Positions 26,501-39,100 of a stretch of 64,000 bases of DNA are shown here, in pieces. Below the pieces are notes generated by a model, which worked only from the letters and a program-made list of their open reading frames with translations, was not told the origin of the DNA and did not search any database. Position 1 is the stretch's first letter. Each line of letters opens with the position of its first letter. Both the position numbers and the translations under genes were made by a program. Origin of the DNA: Desmodesmus armatus (lineage: Eukaryota > Chlorophyta > Chlorophyceae > Sphaeropleales > Scenedesmaceae); NCBI GenBank assembly GCA_007449985.2, contig VIIQ02000106.1, forward strand, positions 1 to 64,000, written 5' to 3'.

Positions 26501-29500
26501 TGTGAACAACCATAGGGTTTGATGTGGCGGGGATAGGCTCAAGCTAGTTTAGCTTCATCGACACGCATTGCAGCAGGCGCTCACGGTTGCAGTCGTCAAC
26601 GGATGTCGAGGTGTTTTCTGCAGTAGTGAAGCCTGGGCCAACAGCTGCCGAGCACAATGTGCACGCTGTGCCCCTTGGTGCAAGGCCAGAGAACGCTCCA
26701 ACAGGGCAAACCGAGCAGCTCCCATCAACACCTCCGTAGCCAGCAGCACACACTGCATCATTCAGTGGCAAAGAAAGGCAGGCAGGCACATGTGTTGACT
26801 AAGCAGGGGGGATTGCTGGGCTGGTGCAGGCTGTAAGAGGCAGAGGCACAGGCTGTCGCCCTAATCCAACACCCCAACCCCAACACCTGACTGAAAGCAT
26901 TGAAAGCAGGATGCCTGAGGCTGCATGTCCAAGTCCGGCACAGTACAGCTCACCCCCACCCCCAAGGGTGACCCCCATCACCGCTTCTAGTGATCGCCGC
27001 AGTTTGCCCAGACGCCGACAAGCCAGAACAAAAGCCATTCCAGGCTGGGTGGAAGATGTCTAAGTTGCGGTACCTGAGCAGGATGCTGCACGTGGCCCAT
27101 CAGTGGTTGAACCAATGCCGCACTCCTTGCAGGCAGGCTTCGGGATCGATGAGTTGCCGCCTACTGAGAATGTGGCTTCGGGGCAGGCTGAGCAGCTGTC
27201 TCCCCCAAAGCCTGGCAAGCACACTGCAGCAGTAAATTGAGGGCAAGGCACAAGGTAGCAGACATCAGAAAGTCAGCTGTTGAGTCATGATGACTGTACT
27301 GCATTGGTACCTATGCCAAGTAACACTTGAGTGACACTTGAGTGGCAATCGGGGCATGCAATATGCGCAGTCCTCACACTGTGTGGCCTGTTTTGTGGTG
27401 GACACCTGTACCACGACACACAGAATGGCAGACACTGCACTTGTTCTATGGCCCATACGGGGCGGCACCGTATGGGGGCAACGAGGCTCATGAGGAATGC
27501 TGTATACGCTTTCTGCTACAGTGTGGCAAGTTGCTCACCATTGCACTGGTCAATTGAAGAGGATGATCGCTGCAGTGTTGTGAGACCCTCAAGGCACGGG
27601 GTGCACACCGTAGCACCTGGTGCAGCCCACTCGCCCAGTTGGCAAGGAGTGCATGTGGTGCCATTGCTCGCTGAAATGGAAATGGATCCCGTCAAGCATG
27701 CTGCAGGCACACAAGGAAGCACATCACAACGGCATGACAGCAACATGTATGGGTCTATGTTGGCGTATTTGAACGTACAGTGCCAGCCGCTGTGTGACAC
27801 AGTACAGCATGTTGAGCTCAGGGAAAGCCCTTTGGAAAGTGTTACATGTCACTTTCAAAATTTTGACAGGCTCGCTTGAACACACCGTGATTGCTGGCTC
27901 TCCTTGTGTTGCTGCTGTCTGCAGCACCCTAGGCATGCACAGCAGTAGTTTCCAACCCAAATAAGCCGCATGAAGGGACCACAACTTAGATATTCATCCG
28001 GCCAGACCCTGGCAGGCAATGCCACTGTTGTTTAGCGACGTGTCCCAGTGTAACATGCAGGCACGCACGCATATGTATGCACGCGCACATCCGGTGTGGC
28101 CCACCCCCACCCCCGCCCCCACCCCAGACACAAACCTCTCCAAGCACATCAGGCACCGCAGCTATACAAACTCACCTGTATTGAAAACAACCATGGAGGC
28201 CTGCACCCGTGTGTTGACGTCCCTTGGGTCCGGTCCATTGGCCGTGACAACAACAGCATCAAACGCTCCTAGGGGTATGCATGTGAACTGCATAGCCCCC
28301 AGTCCAGCTGCTGTTGCCTCGCACGACATAGCACTGGCTGGCGTCGTTGTCAGTACCACTGCCGCCGCCGCTGGGGCTTCGCCGAGGTAGTAAGTAGCGA
28401 GGAAGGAGTATGCTTCGCCAACGGGAGTTGCTTGCTGAACAAGCGTCACTGAGGGCGTCGGCAGTTGTTCGATGGGCGCAGGCTGCACGAAGCCTCCCAC
28501 TACTTTGGCGGGTGTGTCGCCGGTGCAGTTGCTTGGGTGCAGGACGCAGGCGTCCACAAGGAGGTCCCCACCGGTGGTTGTGCCTGGGTAGTTGACGGTT
28601 GCATACAGGTCTGCGTAGGTCCCCGATAGAAGTCGGCGCCTTGCCCCCTGCAACCAGACACACCACGCATGTGTGATGTTGATGCTTAGTGCACTCTCAG
28701 ATGAGTACTACGATGTCTACTCAGATGCTTTCTATGATGCTGATGCCCCATGAGACGCGTTGGCTCCCTACAAGGTGTTCCGGCTTGACTTCAACCATGT
28801 AACCACAGTGACGGTAACTGTGCCATCTCAATCGGATTTGGCGCGTCCGACAGTGCAGTGCAAAACGCCGCTGCTGCAAGTGCACAGAGATGTCATGTCA
28901 GGTCATGACCGTCATTTGAGATGCCAAGCAGCCGCACCTGGCCTTCAGGGACCTCGTAGCATCCAACTTTCACAATCACCCCCGGCACGTACACACCTGC
29001 AACATTGGGGCAGGCATGAATTGCAATGTTAGACACTGCCGGGCCAGTCCCAACTTGGCCTACCGACAAGAGCTTCAGCAAGCTGTGGGGTCCATGCAGA
29101 CACAGCTTGGCAGTACAAAGCATTATTTATCATGCCCCATCTGGAATCACCATCGTTGACTGCCTCTAAAGAGGACAGCGCTGCACTTTGTTTCAACACC
29201 CCACACAGGTGAAACCCCCTAAGGTTTGGACACGTACGCACATTAAGCGGGTCCACTATAGAGGCAACTCACCAAACGCCTGGTTTGGGTCGGAAAGGAA
29301 GCTCTCAAGGGCGGTTTGCACTGAAGTCACCAGCTGCTGCGTGCATCCGCCTTCCGCTCGCAGGAACAGCACGACGACGGTCGGGGTTGCCAGAGGCTCG
29401 CAAGCATTAACGCCATCGCCATCCACAGTATAGCCCGAAGGACACAGGAAAGACGTCGGGAAGATGAGTCGATTCAAGTCGGCACGGATCATCGTCCGCT

Positions 29501-32500
29501 TGAAGACGCCGTTGTTCGTGTTGGCCGTTACGAACTTGCAGGACTTGGCGATGTCGACTGGCTTGACAGTCGACAGCACTGTGATGCCGGAACATCTGTC
29601 CCCTGCATCGTCGCAGGCCGTCAAGCACTCCTTCACGGACGTGAATGTCAAACGGTTCACGTTTGGCAAAACCACTGCCGGGTCCACCTGAATGCCCACA
29701 GCTTCTGCCTTCTCCTCCTACAAGGAACACAAGAAACAGCAGGCATGACCCACATGGCGCAGCAGGTGTCAGCACGGCGGCACAGCAACAAGCAACTGAA
29801 TTTGGCCCGGGGTGTCTACTGGTGCATTAGAAACCTTGGCAAGCTTTGTTGGTGAAACCTCAACATGGTACACATGCGTGTACGTGCTTGCTTGCCATTG
29901 GCCCTGCTGCTTGGAGTGAATCTGTTGAGTTGATTTTGTTTTATGCACTCGCCTTTCCATACGATCAATGCTGGCTTGCATGCCAGCTGCTAGCCGTCAG
30001 TGCGGTGGTGCTGCACTGCAGCGGCTGCCCGCAACGCTTACCTGGTAGAACACATACATGCCGCTCGACACGGACTTGACCTTGTTGGTCGCGTCGGCAG
30101 CGGCAACGCTCCAAGGGCTGGTGCCAACGTACCCTGCTGGCAGTACCTTCAGAGCGAGCCAGGGCATGCTGCAACACCACACGCGGAAGATGGACGCAGT
30201 GAGAGATGGATTCAGCATACAGACGGCAGATGGATGCAGCGATGGATCCAGCATGTTCATGTGAGAGCAGTCTATACAGAAAAGCTGTGGCAGATAGCCG
30301 CTGGGTCATGTGCAGAATGGCCGCAAGTGACTGCTGCGCGACTCCAGGGGACATGCCACGTAGCTATATGCACGTAGGTACTAGGCCACAGCTTGCAAGG
30401 CATGTGAGCAGCCGTCAACGCTGCCGCTGAGTCTGAGCAACAGGGCTGATCGACTTCCCTCCGGTTGAACCCACCCCTCATACTCCGGCGGCTGCGACAC
30501 GCGCACAGCGCACTCCTGCGTCCGATACGCGTACGTCACCATCTGGCACGCCCGCTTGTCGCACTCCGCAACGCATTCAGCAAAGCTCGCAACACCTGTG
30601 ATGGTCGTCACACCCTCGTCACTTGCCAGAGGCAAGTAATATGCGCCGTCCACAACCTGCGAATACTCCGAAAGGCACTCCACAGGAGTCGCGGCTCCCA
30701 CACGTGACACTGTCTTCGGTGTGAAGGTATCGACTCCCAGGTTCCAATGAAAGGAGTAGGTGGCGGTCCGTCCGTCAGCAGAGCAGGGCATGCAGGGCGT
30801 GGGCACGCCTTCGTACATCTCACGCCCGGCGGTGCCGTAGGTGGCGTTTGTACCGGAGCCTCCACACTTGTCAGTACAGTGCAACCCTCCCCAGCCGGGA
30901 GAGCAAACTGCCAAACAGGAGCAGCAGGAGCAGCAGCAGCAGCAGCATGAACTTGATTCAAGTGTCGGTGCTGCACTGCAGTGTGTGTGTGTGCATGGAA
31001 TGCCAGCTAGCCCTGCATTGTGTTTGATGACCTGTGCGCTACATCAGTGGCACCAAACTGTGCAACGGCAAGGTTCCTCATGATGCCTCTGTACCACAAG
31101 TTGCATGTGCATGGCATACAATGGAGCATTGCAGTGCTGAACCCTGAACCCTTAACCATGACTCAATCACTCCACTGCACCGCATGCAATGATCACTCTG
31201 CCGAACATAGCCCACAGACTCACATTGGCATTCACTCTGGGAGGTGGCCCCAGTGCTGCCAGTTGTACGACCCAGGGGGCAGGCCGTGCAGCCTGTTGAA
31301 GCATTCTGTTGAAGGTCAGGACTGTAGAAAGTACCTGGGGAGGCAAGGATGGGTGTGTGTGCAGTACAGACGCATGTGTGTGAAGTACAGACGCATGGGC
31401 ACCAGCATGGGTTCAGGAAACTCTTCTGAGGTGCAAAAGGCCTAACCATCATGTGCAGTCAAGTACTGCTGTGCAGATTGCCGCCCAGCAGTAAAAATAT
31501 CCACTCGGTGAAGTTGGGGATATTATGCTGCATGGTTCCAGCTTCATGATGCTGCGAGGTGCTAGGAAAGCTTGCAACGTGCAAGCGGATGCACACACCA
31601 GTAGGTCATGGTGTTGGTTTGTTCAAGATGCTGCATGGTGCCAGCAGATGTCGCAATCACGTAGAGCATGGCGTTGGTGTTTGCATGCTGCTCAGCCATG
31701 GCATGGCCCATGCAGTGCCAGGAACGCCCTTGCAAGCTGCAATGTGCAAGTGGATGGACGCACCAGTGGGGCATGGTGCCAGCTGGCCTCCCGAAAAGCC
31801 ATATCCAGCGCCAACAAAACAGTCAGCCTGTGTCAGCCCCTTCCCAGGGCCAGATGTGGTGTAGCCAAAGGGGCAGGCCTGACATGCATCGTAGTTGTTG
31901 CCGGGGTTGTAGAAGCCTGGGTCGCAGCGCTGCGCTGCCCTGCCTGACATGCCGAAGCCTGCAAACAGACAGCAGCCAGCAACCAGTACACTATTCATGT
32001 TCAATATTCAAAAAAGCATACATAGGGTGCATAGCCTAGGGTGCATAGCCCAGAACCACTCACAACCTTTAGGGTGAGCACGACCAACAGTCTTGGCAGC
32101 TTCTGCTTGGCAAGCTGCACCCTACCCTTGCAAGGGCAAGTGCAAGCAGTGGACTTAGCCAGTGACAGCTGACCCCACCTGGCCGCGACAAACAAGTGTG
32201 ACAATGCGCTGGCATGCAAGCAGAGCATCACTGATCTGCGCAGGAGAAAGAGCATCAACCACAACCTGGCAGGCCTACAAGCCACTAGCTTGGCAAGACA
32301 CTGCACCCAGCGGTGCTTGCTGCTCTGCGTGGACAGGGTCTGGGGTCCTTGGGGTTAGGGTTCAGGGTCAGGGTGCAGTTAGGGCCCCCAGTAGGGTTTA
32401 GGACCCTGATGGTCTGCTTGCACCTTGGCCATGACGCGACAACATGCGTGCAGCTGTCATGCTGGTGCTGCACCCACCTGGCCTCGTCACACAAGCCCGT

Positions 32501-35500
32501 ACGTCAGTGAAGCCCCCACTGCCGTCTTCATTCAGCGTGTAGTACTGTGCACTCCTGTTGAAGGTGGCACTGTTGACAGCCACCATACCTGTGGGGCAGT
32601 CCCTAGAAAGAAAGAAAGAAAGATTCAGAGACAGGACAGTGCAGTACAGTACAGTACACAATCGTAATGGGGGGCAGCGTCCCAATCTCGGCACAAGCAG
32701 GCGAGTCAGGGGCTCATGAGAGTACACCCCCTTCGTATCGTAGAGCCATAGGAATCCTCACATTGGCCTTGCAGCCTTTGAGGACGGCTCATCACATGCA
32801 TGCTTGAGGGCTAAGGCAACAGCATTCGTAACCACTCGTAACTGTCACTGTAACCACACCTCACCTGCAGGGAGAAGGGGAAAGGCCGTAGGTGTGTTGC
32901 TCACGCCGTACTTGCTGTCGGTGCAGTTCAGCGCCCGCCACGCCTTGGTGAGAGCTTCGTACATCAGGCCTTGACCTGGTTGGATGTCTGCAGGGATGGA
33001 TAGCACAGAGCAGCAGCAGTAGTTGATACGAGTAAGGTGCGTGCTATGATGCTGCCTCCTTTTGGGGTGGTTGCTGAACAGTACTGCACACGACAGCAGC
33101 AGCTTGACGGGACTGAGATGCGTGCTGTAAATCTGGCTCCTAGGGTTTATTCCAGCCGGACGGTTGAGTCTCAAGCCCGGCATGACATCGTGGTTACAGC
33201 AGCCGCATGATGCTTTCGCAAGCTGAGATCCTCCATAACAGCAGCTGCCTACAGGCCGTAGACCCCACTTACAGCAGTCAGCGGAGGTTGACGTCACTGC
33301 AATCTGCATTTCTGTTCCATCTGGCACGTACTGCAGTATGCGGTCGTTCCGCTCCGCCTTGACCCCCGTGCCACATGACACGCATGCAGGTGCCTCGCTG
33401 GGAGGCACCCAGCTGTCCCTGAAGTGGCCGTCTGGGCAGATCTTGGTGGTTCCGTTTGCAGTGTAGTGGCCAGGAGGGGTTACTGCAGACATGTCGACAA
33501 AACTACATGTGAGCAATGTAACTTTTCCAGTAGCCTACTGATGATGCGATGACTAACAGCAGTACATAGGTGCTATAGGTGCATGCTGCATATTCGTGAG
33601 ATGCCTATCACACACATTCGCTTATCCAAACGCTGCAATCAGGCTGCTAGCTCAAATAGATCCCTGAGTCAATCAATGTAGGGTCCACTCACAGCACTGC
33701 TGCTCTGAGGATGCTCCAGGCATCTGTGTCCAGCTACCGTCAGGGCAACGCAGGATGCCAGTGCTGGTGACGGCAACATCGGTGACCTGAGACAGCTGGC
33801 TGGCTGTCTGTTCGAGCTTGGAGCTGGGCCCCCCAGGGCAGTACCAGCCCTGGGGGCAGATGGCTGTGCCGTTGACAGCGCCATCGGTGTCAAAGCTTGT
33901 CGCATAGTAGCCCTTCACCACCACTGCAAGACGCAAGCACATGTGCAGGGTTTTGACAGACAACCAGACGATCAGTTGCGTACACGCGTTGCGCGCAACA
34001 TGCCAGAACGCCGCCCCCTTCCCACCGTTTCAAACTCAGATTGGGGTTGAGGAAAGAAAGAAAGGTGGCCCAGCTGGAAGGATGACTCGTTATGTAAGAT
34101 CTCAGACGAACTTCGTATGGCATAGTGTGGGTACACAGAGCCAGGGCCGTGCATCGTCAACAGTCCATCACCCCACATAAACCGTATACAGAACGCAAGA
34201 GTGTCATTGGCCCTGCAAGGGTATCGTGCACGCTCGGCCTACCTTTGCACTCCTTGGCAGATACCGAGCCTTCAGCCTCTGTGGAGACCCCCCTGGCACA
34301 CTTGATGCAGTTGCCATCAGCAGCAATACCTTCCTTGAACTCCCCCATGGGGCAAGGCACAGCCTGCCCTGGGCCCTTCAGGTACCACCCAGGGGGCACA
34401 ACTGCAGAGCACACAAGAGAACATTCCGTACAGCGTGGTTCTGTTACGCCACACACCCTGCTTAGTAAGTATGTACCTGTATGAAGGACCAGCGTGTGGG
34501 GCACAACGCCTCATCGTATGTATTAGCCAGCAAGCCACTGGTCTGGGTTGATGGGGTTGCATCACTTGTGTATTCAATGAGGTCATGACCTGATCAGTTT
34601 CTCATGCAATACATTATTCATAAGTGCGACACGCGGCTCCGCAGTCACTGTGCAGCAGCGGCGCCAGCAGCGGCAGTTGTCTGCGCCGCTGCTGCACAGT
34701 GACTGCGGAGCGTGCGGCAGGTTGCTTCAGGTCTGTGCATTCACTCGGTAAGGGTCACTGCCGATGGAGGCACTCACTGCAAGATGTTGGGCTAGTCCGC
34801 CCTGTCCTGTTGTTGGTTGAGAAGCCAGTGGGGCATGGCACACACCCACGCTGCTTCTTCATACCCTGCATCAGCGGCACAACCCATCAACAATGAGCTG
34901 TTTGAACAGCTTCGAAAGCTTGATGGTTTTCTTGTCAAGCGTTCTATGTGCACAGGCATACCACATGGTGTACTAAGCCTACCAGGGTTGGCTAAACCCT
35001 AAACCCTAAATTCTAACCCCGAGCTTGGCAATCGCTAGGCTTGGCAATTGTGCATCAACGAGCCTTACGAACGAGCTGCAGCGGAGCAGACTCAGTCTGC
35101 ATGCTGCGTCACTCCTGAGTACTGATCAGAGCACAGGCTGAGGTGCCACCTTGAAGCTGCAGGCTCTGTATGCTAGGCAAGCTGCGAGCAGCAGCACATG
35201 GTAGCTCTGATGTGCAAGGTTGTCAACGCATGGCCAGACCCACCGGGGAGTAGGTATCAGCAGGGCATGGGGGCAGAGGGGTTGCCAACATTATCCAAGT
35301 TGTAGGAGAAGCCGGGCAGGTTGACTGCGGGCAGCATAAGCAAGGGCAACAGATGATCATGTCGGACATACAGCAGTGATGTACTACACTATCTGACTGT
35401 GACAGTCGGAACGTGTGCAATGAGCGCTAGTACCAGTAGAAAGGCTGTCGGTGCGCTCCTGTCACCATCACATGGCGTGTGTGTGTGGGATCCGGCAGGC

Positions 35501-36156
35501 CACTTCATGCAGTTGGGACACACCTGATGCCTCGATCCACTGCATCAGAGAGTGTGAAAGGGCTAGTGCTTTGACCAACCATACAGAGCACAGAAGATGG
35601 TCAGCTGTGCTGGCGCACCCAACATGTGTACTACAAACATGCCCGGTAGTGCAAGCTGGTATGCATATGCAACCTAGTGCTGCGGCCGCATCTACCACTG
35701 CTCTCAAGCCGCTTGGCCGACCCCAGCCTGGATCGACCTCCGAGACAGCTGGCTATCACAGCACCTGTGAAGTGTAAACCCTAATCCTAAAACCCTCAAC
35801 GCAAAGGCCGAAAGCCTTAGGCGCCAGCTTGGAGGCCTGACATAGGCATTGTCAGGCATATTGTGTGTTTTGGTCAGCTGCTGCAGCCTGCTGTACAGCT
35901 GGCAGCAACTGCTTGCAGTCAATGCCTGGCGCCCTCAGCCTGTTTGTTGTGTGTATGGCCAGCTGCTGGGGGCCCGTTCCCCCTGGTAATGCCAGAAAAA
36001 CGTCAAGGCTCACCGCAGCTTCTCACAGACTGGCTCCTCATGCCTAGTGTTGTCATCCCTGGTCCAGGACAAGGGGCACGCACTGGCGGTGCCGTAAGGG
36101 AGAATATGCCGCCTGCGAAGCATTATGCAGCAGCAGAAGCAGAAGCAGGAGCAGCA

Positions 36157-36194
<38 letters not shown>

Positions 36195-39100
36195 GCAGCA
36201 GCAGGAGGAGGTGACGGCAGTGACAGCAGGAGGAGGAAGGCATAGCAGTGCGTAGAGCCACAGCAGCCATGCACACTCAGTGTGCGCATTAGTGCAAGGT
36301 AAGTGCTGTTTGGCATGCTCATGGGCGCGCCGAAGCAGAGGAATGACTTCCTGCAAAAAGGAGCCTGCTTGGGGCAGCTAGCCGGCCTGTGGAAGTTCCC
36401 CTCGGCTGCAGCAATGACTGGGGGCGTGGTGTGGCCACGCAACACCGCTGCTGCCACGAACATACAACCACTGCGGCTACCGTAGCCAACTGATTGCGAA
36501 TCAGGGCTGCATTTGCGAGGTTGCCCGCTCAAGTGCTGCCCTGCTGCTGCGGCCATGGCTGCCATGTACCTGACTGCCCGGCAGATGGCTGCAGTGCATG
36601 GGTGTAGCGTCCTTATTGGTGCATGCGTGCTTTTGTGTACACCTGTCAGAGCAGCTTGCATTACAGGTGTGACATGTGTGATGCAGTTACTCTGCCAGTT
36701 GCCAGCCCAGCCATTTAGGCCGTGCACCCGCCACATTCATTGGTGGTGCATGGATCTAGCTTACAGACATGTAGCCGTCGTAACCCCGGGCTCGCCAGCT
36801 TTTGGCCCGTTAGAGCAGCCAGTTGTCAGCCAGTTGTCTGTGTTCAGTCTCGGTCGATAGACGTGGTCTCCCGAGCTCTCAGTTGTCGTTTCAGGTTTCA
36901 AACTCAGTTAATTGATTGCCTCTCCTGGGTTCCAGTTATCTTCTGTGTCTCTTGAGATTTTACATCTGAAGATCGCTAGTGGTGCTCACCTCTCGCGTCG
37001 CGATTGTGGGCAGCATCCCTCTCCCTTTCTAGTCGCAGCCTTTCAGTCCTTATGGTGGAGTCGGAGGGCATGCTGTCCTAGAGGCAGCACCCTAGCGGTC
37101 TCTCACTCCTAGCCCCTTCAGCTAGTCACTCCCAGACCCTCCTGCAGCATGGTCCGAATTCTGCCTTACGGATTCGGTCGTTTCGTGGAGGTGGATGAGC
37201 AGTTTCTCACGCAAGGCAGCCAGTCACGGCAGTTGCAGCATGCTGAGGCAGAGCGTGCTGCAGCACAGGAACAGGCCAGTCAGCTGCAGCGGCAGCTGGA
37301 GCTTTCTGAGCAGCGGGCCCAGCAGCTGGAGCAGCTACTGCAGCAGGCAGAGTCACAGCAGGATCAGCTGTCCGCAGAGGCCCACCAGTGGTATGAGCTG
37401 TCCAAGCTGTTGCAGGACCGGCTTCAGCAGCAGTCACTTGGACAGGAGCAGCAACTCCAGCAGGAGGTCACCAAGCTGCAGCAGCAGCTTGAGCACTCCA
37501 ACAGTCGGTCTGAACAGCTGGAGCAGCAGCTACAGTGTTCCCAGCAGAAGCTTCAATGCGCGGAGCAGCAGGCCCAACAGCAGCAGTTACAGTACAACCA
37601 GCGGGAGCGCTTGCAGCTTCAAGAGCAGCAGGACCAGTGTATCCAGCTCCAGTTCCAGGTCATTCAGCTGCAAACCCAGGTCATCCAGGTACAGTCGCAG
37701 CTGGAGCAGACCCAACAGCAGTCTCAACAGCAGCAGTGTCGCTTACAGGACCAGCTAGAGGCTACCCAGCAGTCTGTCCAGCCCTTGCAGCAACAGGTCC
37801 GTCAGCTACAGCAGGACCTGCAGTTGTCTCAACACCAGTTGCATGAGGCAGCTTCCATGCACGACCAGTTGACTGCAGAGGTGCAGCACTGGTACGGCAA
37901 AGCTTGCAGCAGCCAAGCCGAGCTGCGGCAGGTGCAGCAGCAGCACGACAGCATGGCTGCTGAGCTGCAGCTGTGGCGGCAGTGGGCTGCCCAGCAACAG
38001 CAGCTAGATGCCCCGCAGCAGTTTGACAGTCAGGAGGCTGGCACACCCCCTGGGTACCCGCCTCTTGCTGCCCCTAGTGCCAGCAGCGGCTGCAGCAGCC
38101 CCGTCTCTGCTGCTGCCTTCTCCAGCAGCAGTGGCAACAGCAGCCCTGTCACAGCTTCCCCTTCTGGCAGCAACAGCCCGGTCAGCCTTGCCCCCAGCGG
38201 CAGCGGTGGCTGGCAGGATGATGCCTTTGACGACAAGCGCCACACGCTTGCGCACAACAGCAGTGTGATGCCCTTGGTGGTTGCTCCTGTGGGTGGTTCT
38301 GAGGACTTTGCGGTTGTCCTCTCCCCGTCTGTTTCTTGTTTGGCCCTTGCATCAGGTGGTTTTTCTGGCGCATTTGTGTTTGGTGGCTACGCATCTGCAG
38401 CTCCGCAGGTTCGCAGCCGAGTCGGTCTTCCCTTCTCAGCAGCAGCAGCAGCAGCTCAGCCAGTGCAGCTCCCTGAGCGCACTGCTGGTGGCTTAGACCA
38501 GGTGCCCTGGTCTAGGTCAGTTGGAGGCCCCGGCCCCCCGTAGTGCATTTTTTCTCTGGCAGCAGCGCGCAGCTGGTGTGTGCTCTAGCGGCACACTCGT
38601 CTGGTTTGGTTGGTAAGTGCTTTGAGTGCCAGCACTGCCCTGCCCTGGTGACTGTGGGTTGTGGGCGATTGTAACCGCTTACATCAAAACGATCACTACA
38701 TTATGTAGCGTTCTTATTGGTGCATGCGTGCTTTTGGGTACACCTGTCAGAGCAACTTGCATTGCAGGTGTGACATGTGTGATGCAGTTACTCTGCCAGT
38801 TGCCAGCCCAGCCATTTAGGCCGTGCACCTGCCACATTCATTGGTGGTGTAGGTCTAGCTTGTTGGTGTGCTTTCAGTTTTCTGTTGTGGTGCGTGTGTG
38901 CGCTTTTCTGGTTGGTCTTGGGTGCCGTCACAATCGCCCACACCTACATTCTCCTTGGCAAGTTGGCGTGCTTTGTCTGTTGCTTGATGACTTACTGCTT
39001 TTGGCATTGCTTGTGGTTTGATCTTCTGGTGGACACGCGCTGCGCCTTCTTGGCCCCATTGCGTGCCCTCTTTCCGCCTGCAACAGGCTGATGGTGATGG

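Noticed and set aside
32160..32310. Possible extra exon of the cysteine-rich gene (minus-strand frame near 32001-32306)
   Set aside because: No Cys-module pattern and no phase-compatible splice sites; it may be a decayed copy of the exon 11 edge.
36603..38866. Simple LTR retrotransposon with A repeats as LTRs
   Set aside because: A second, different direct repeat (B) flanks the right half and abuts A2. The split-repeat model explains both; two solo LTRs would not.
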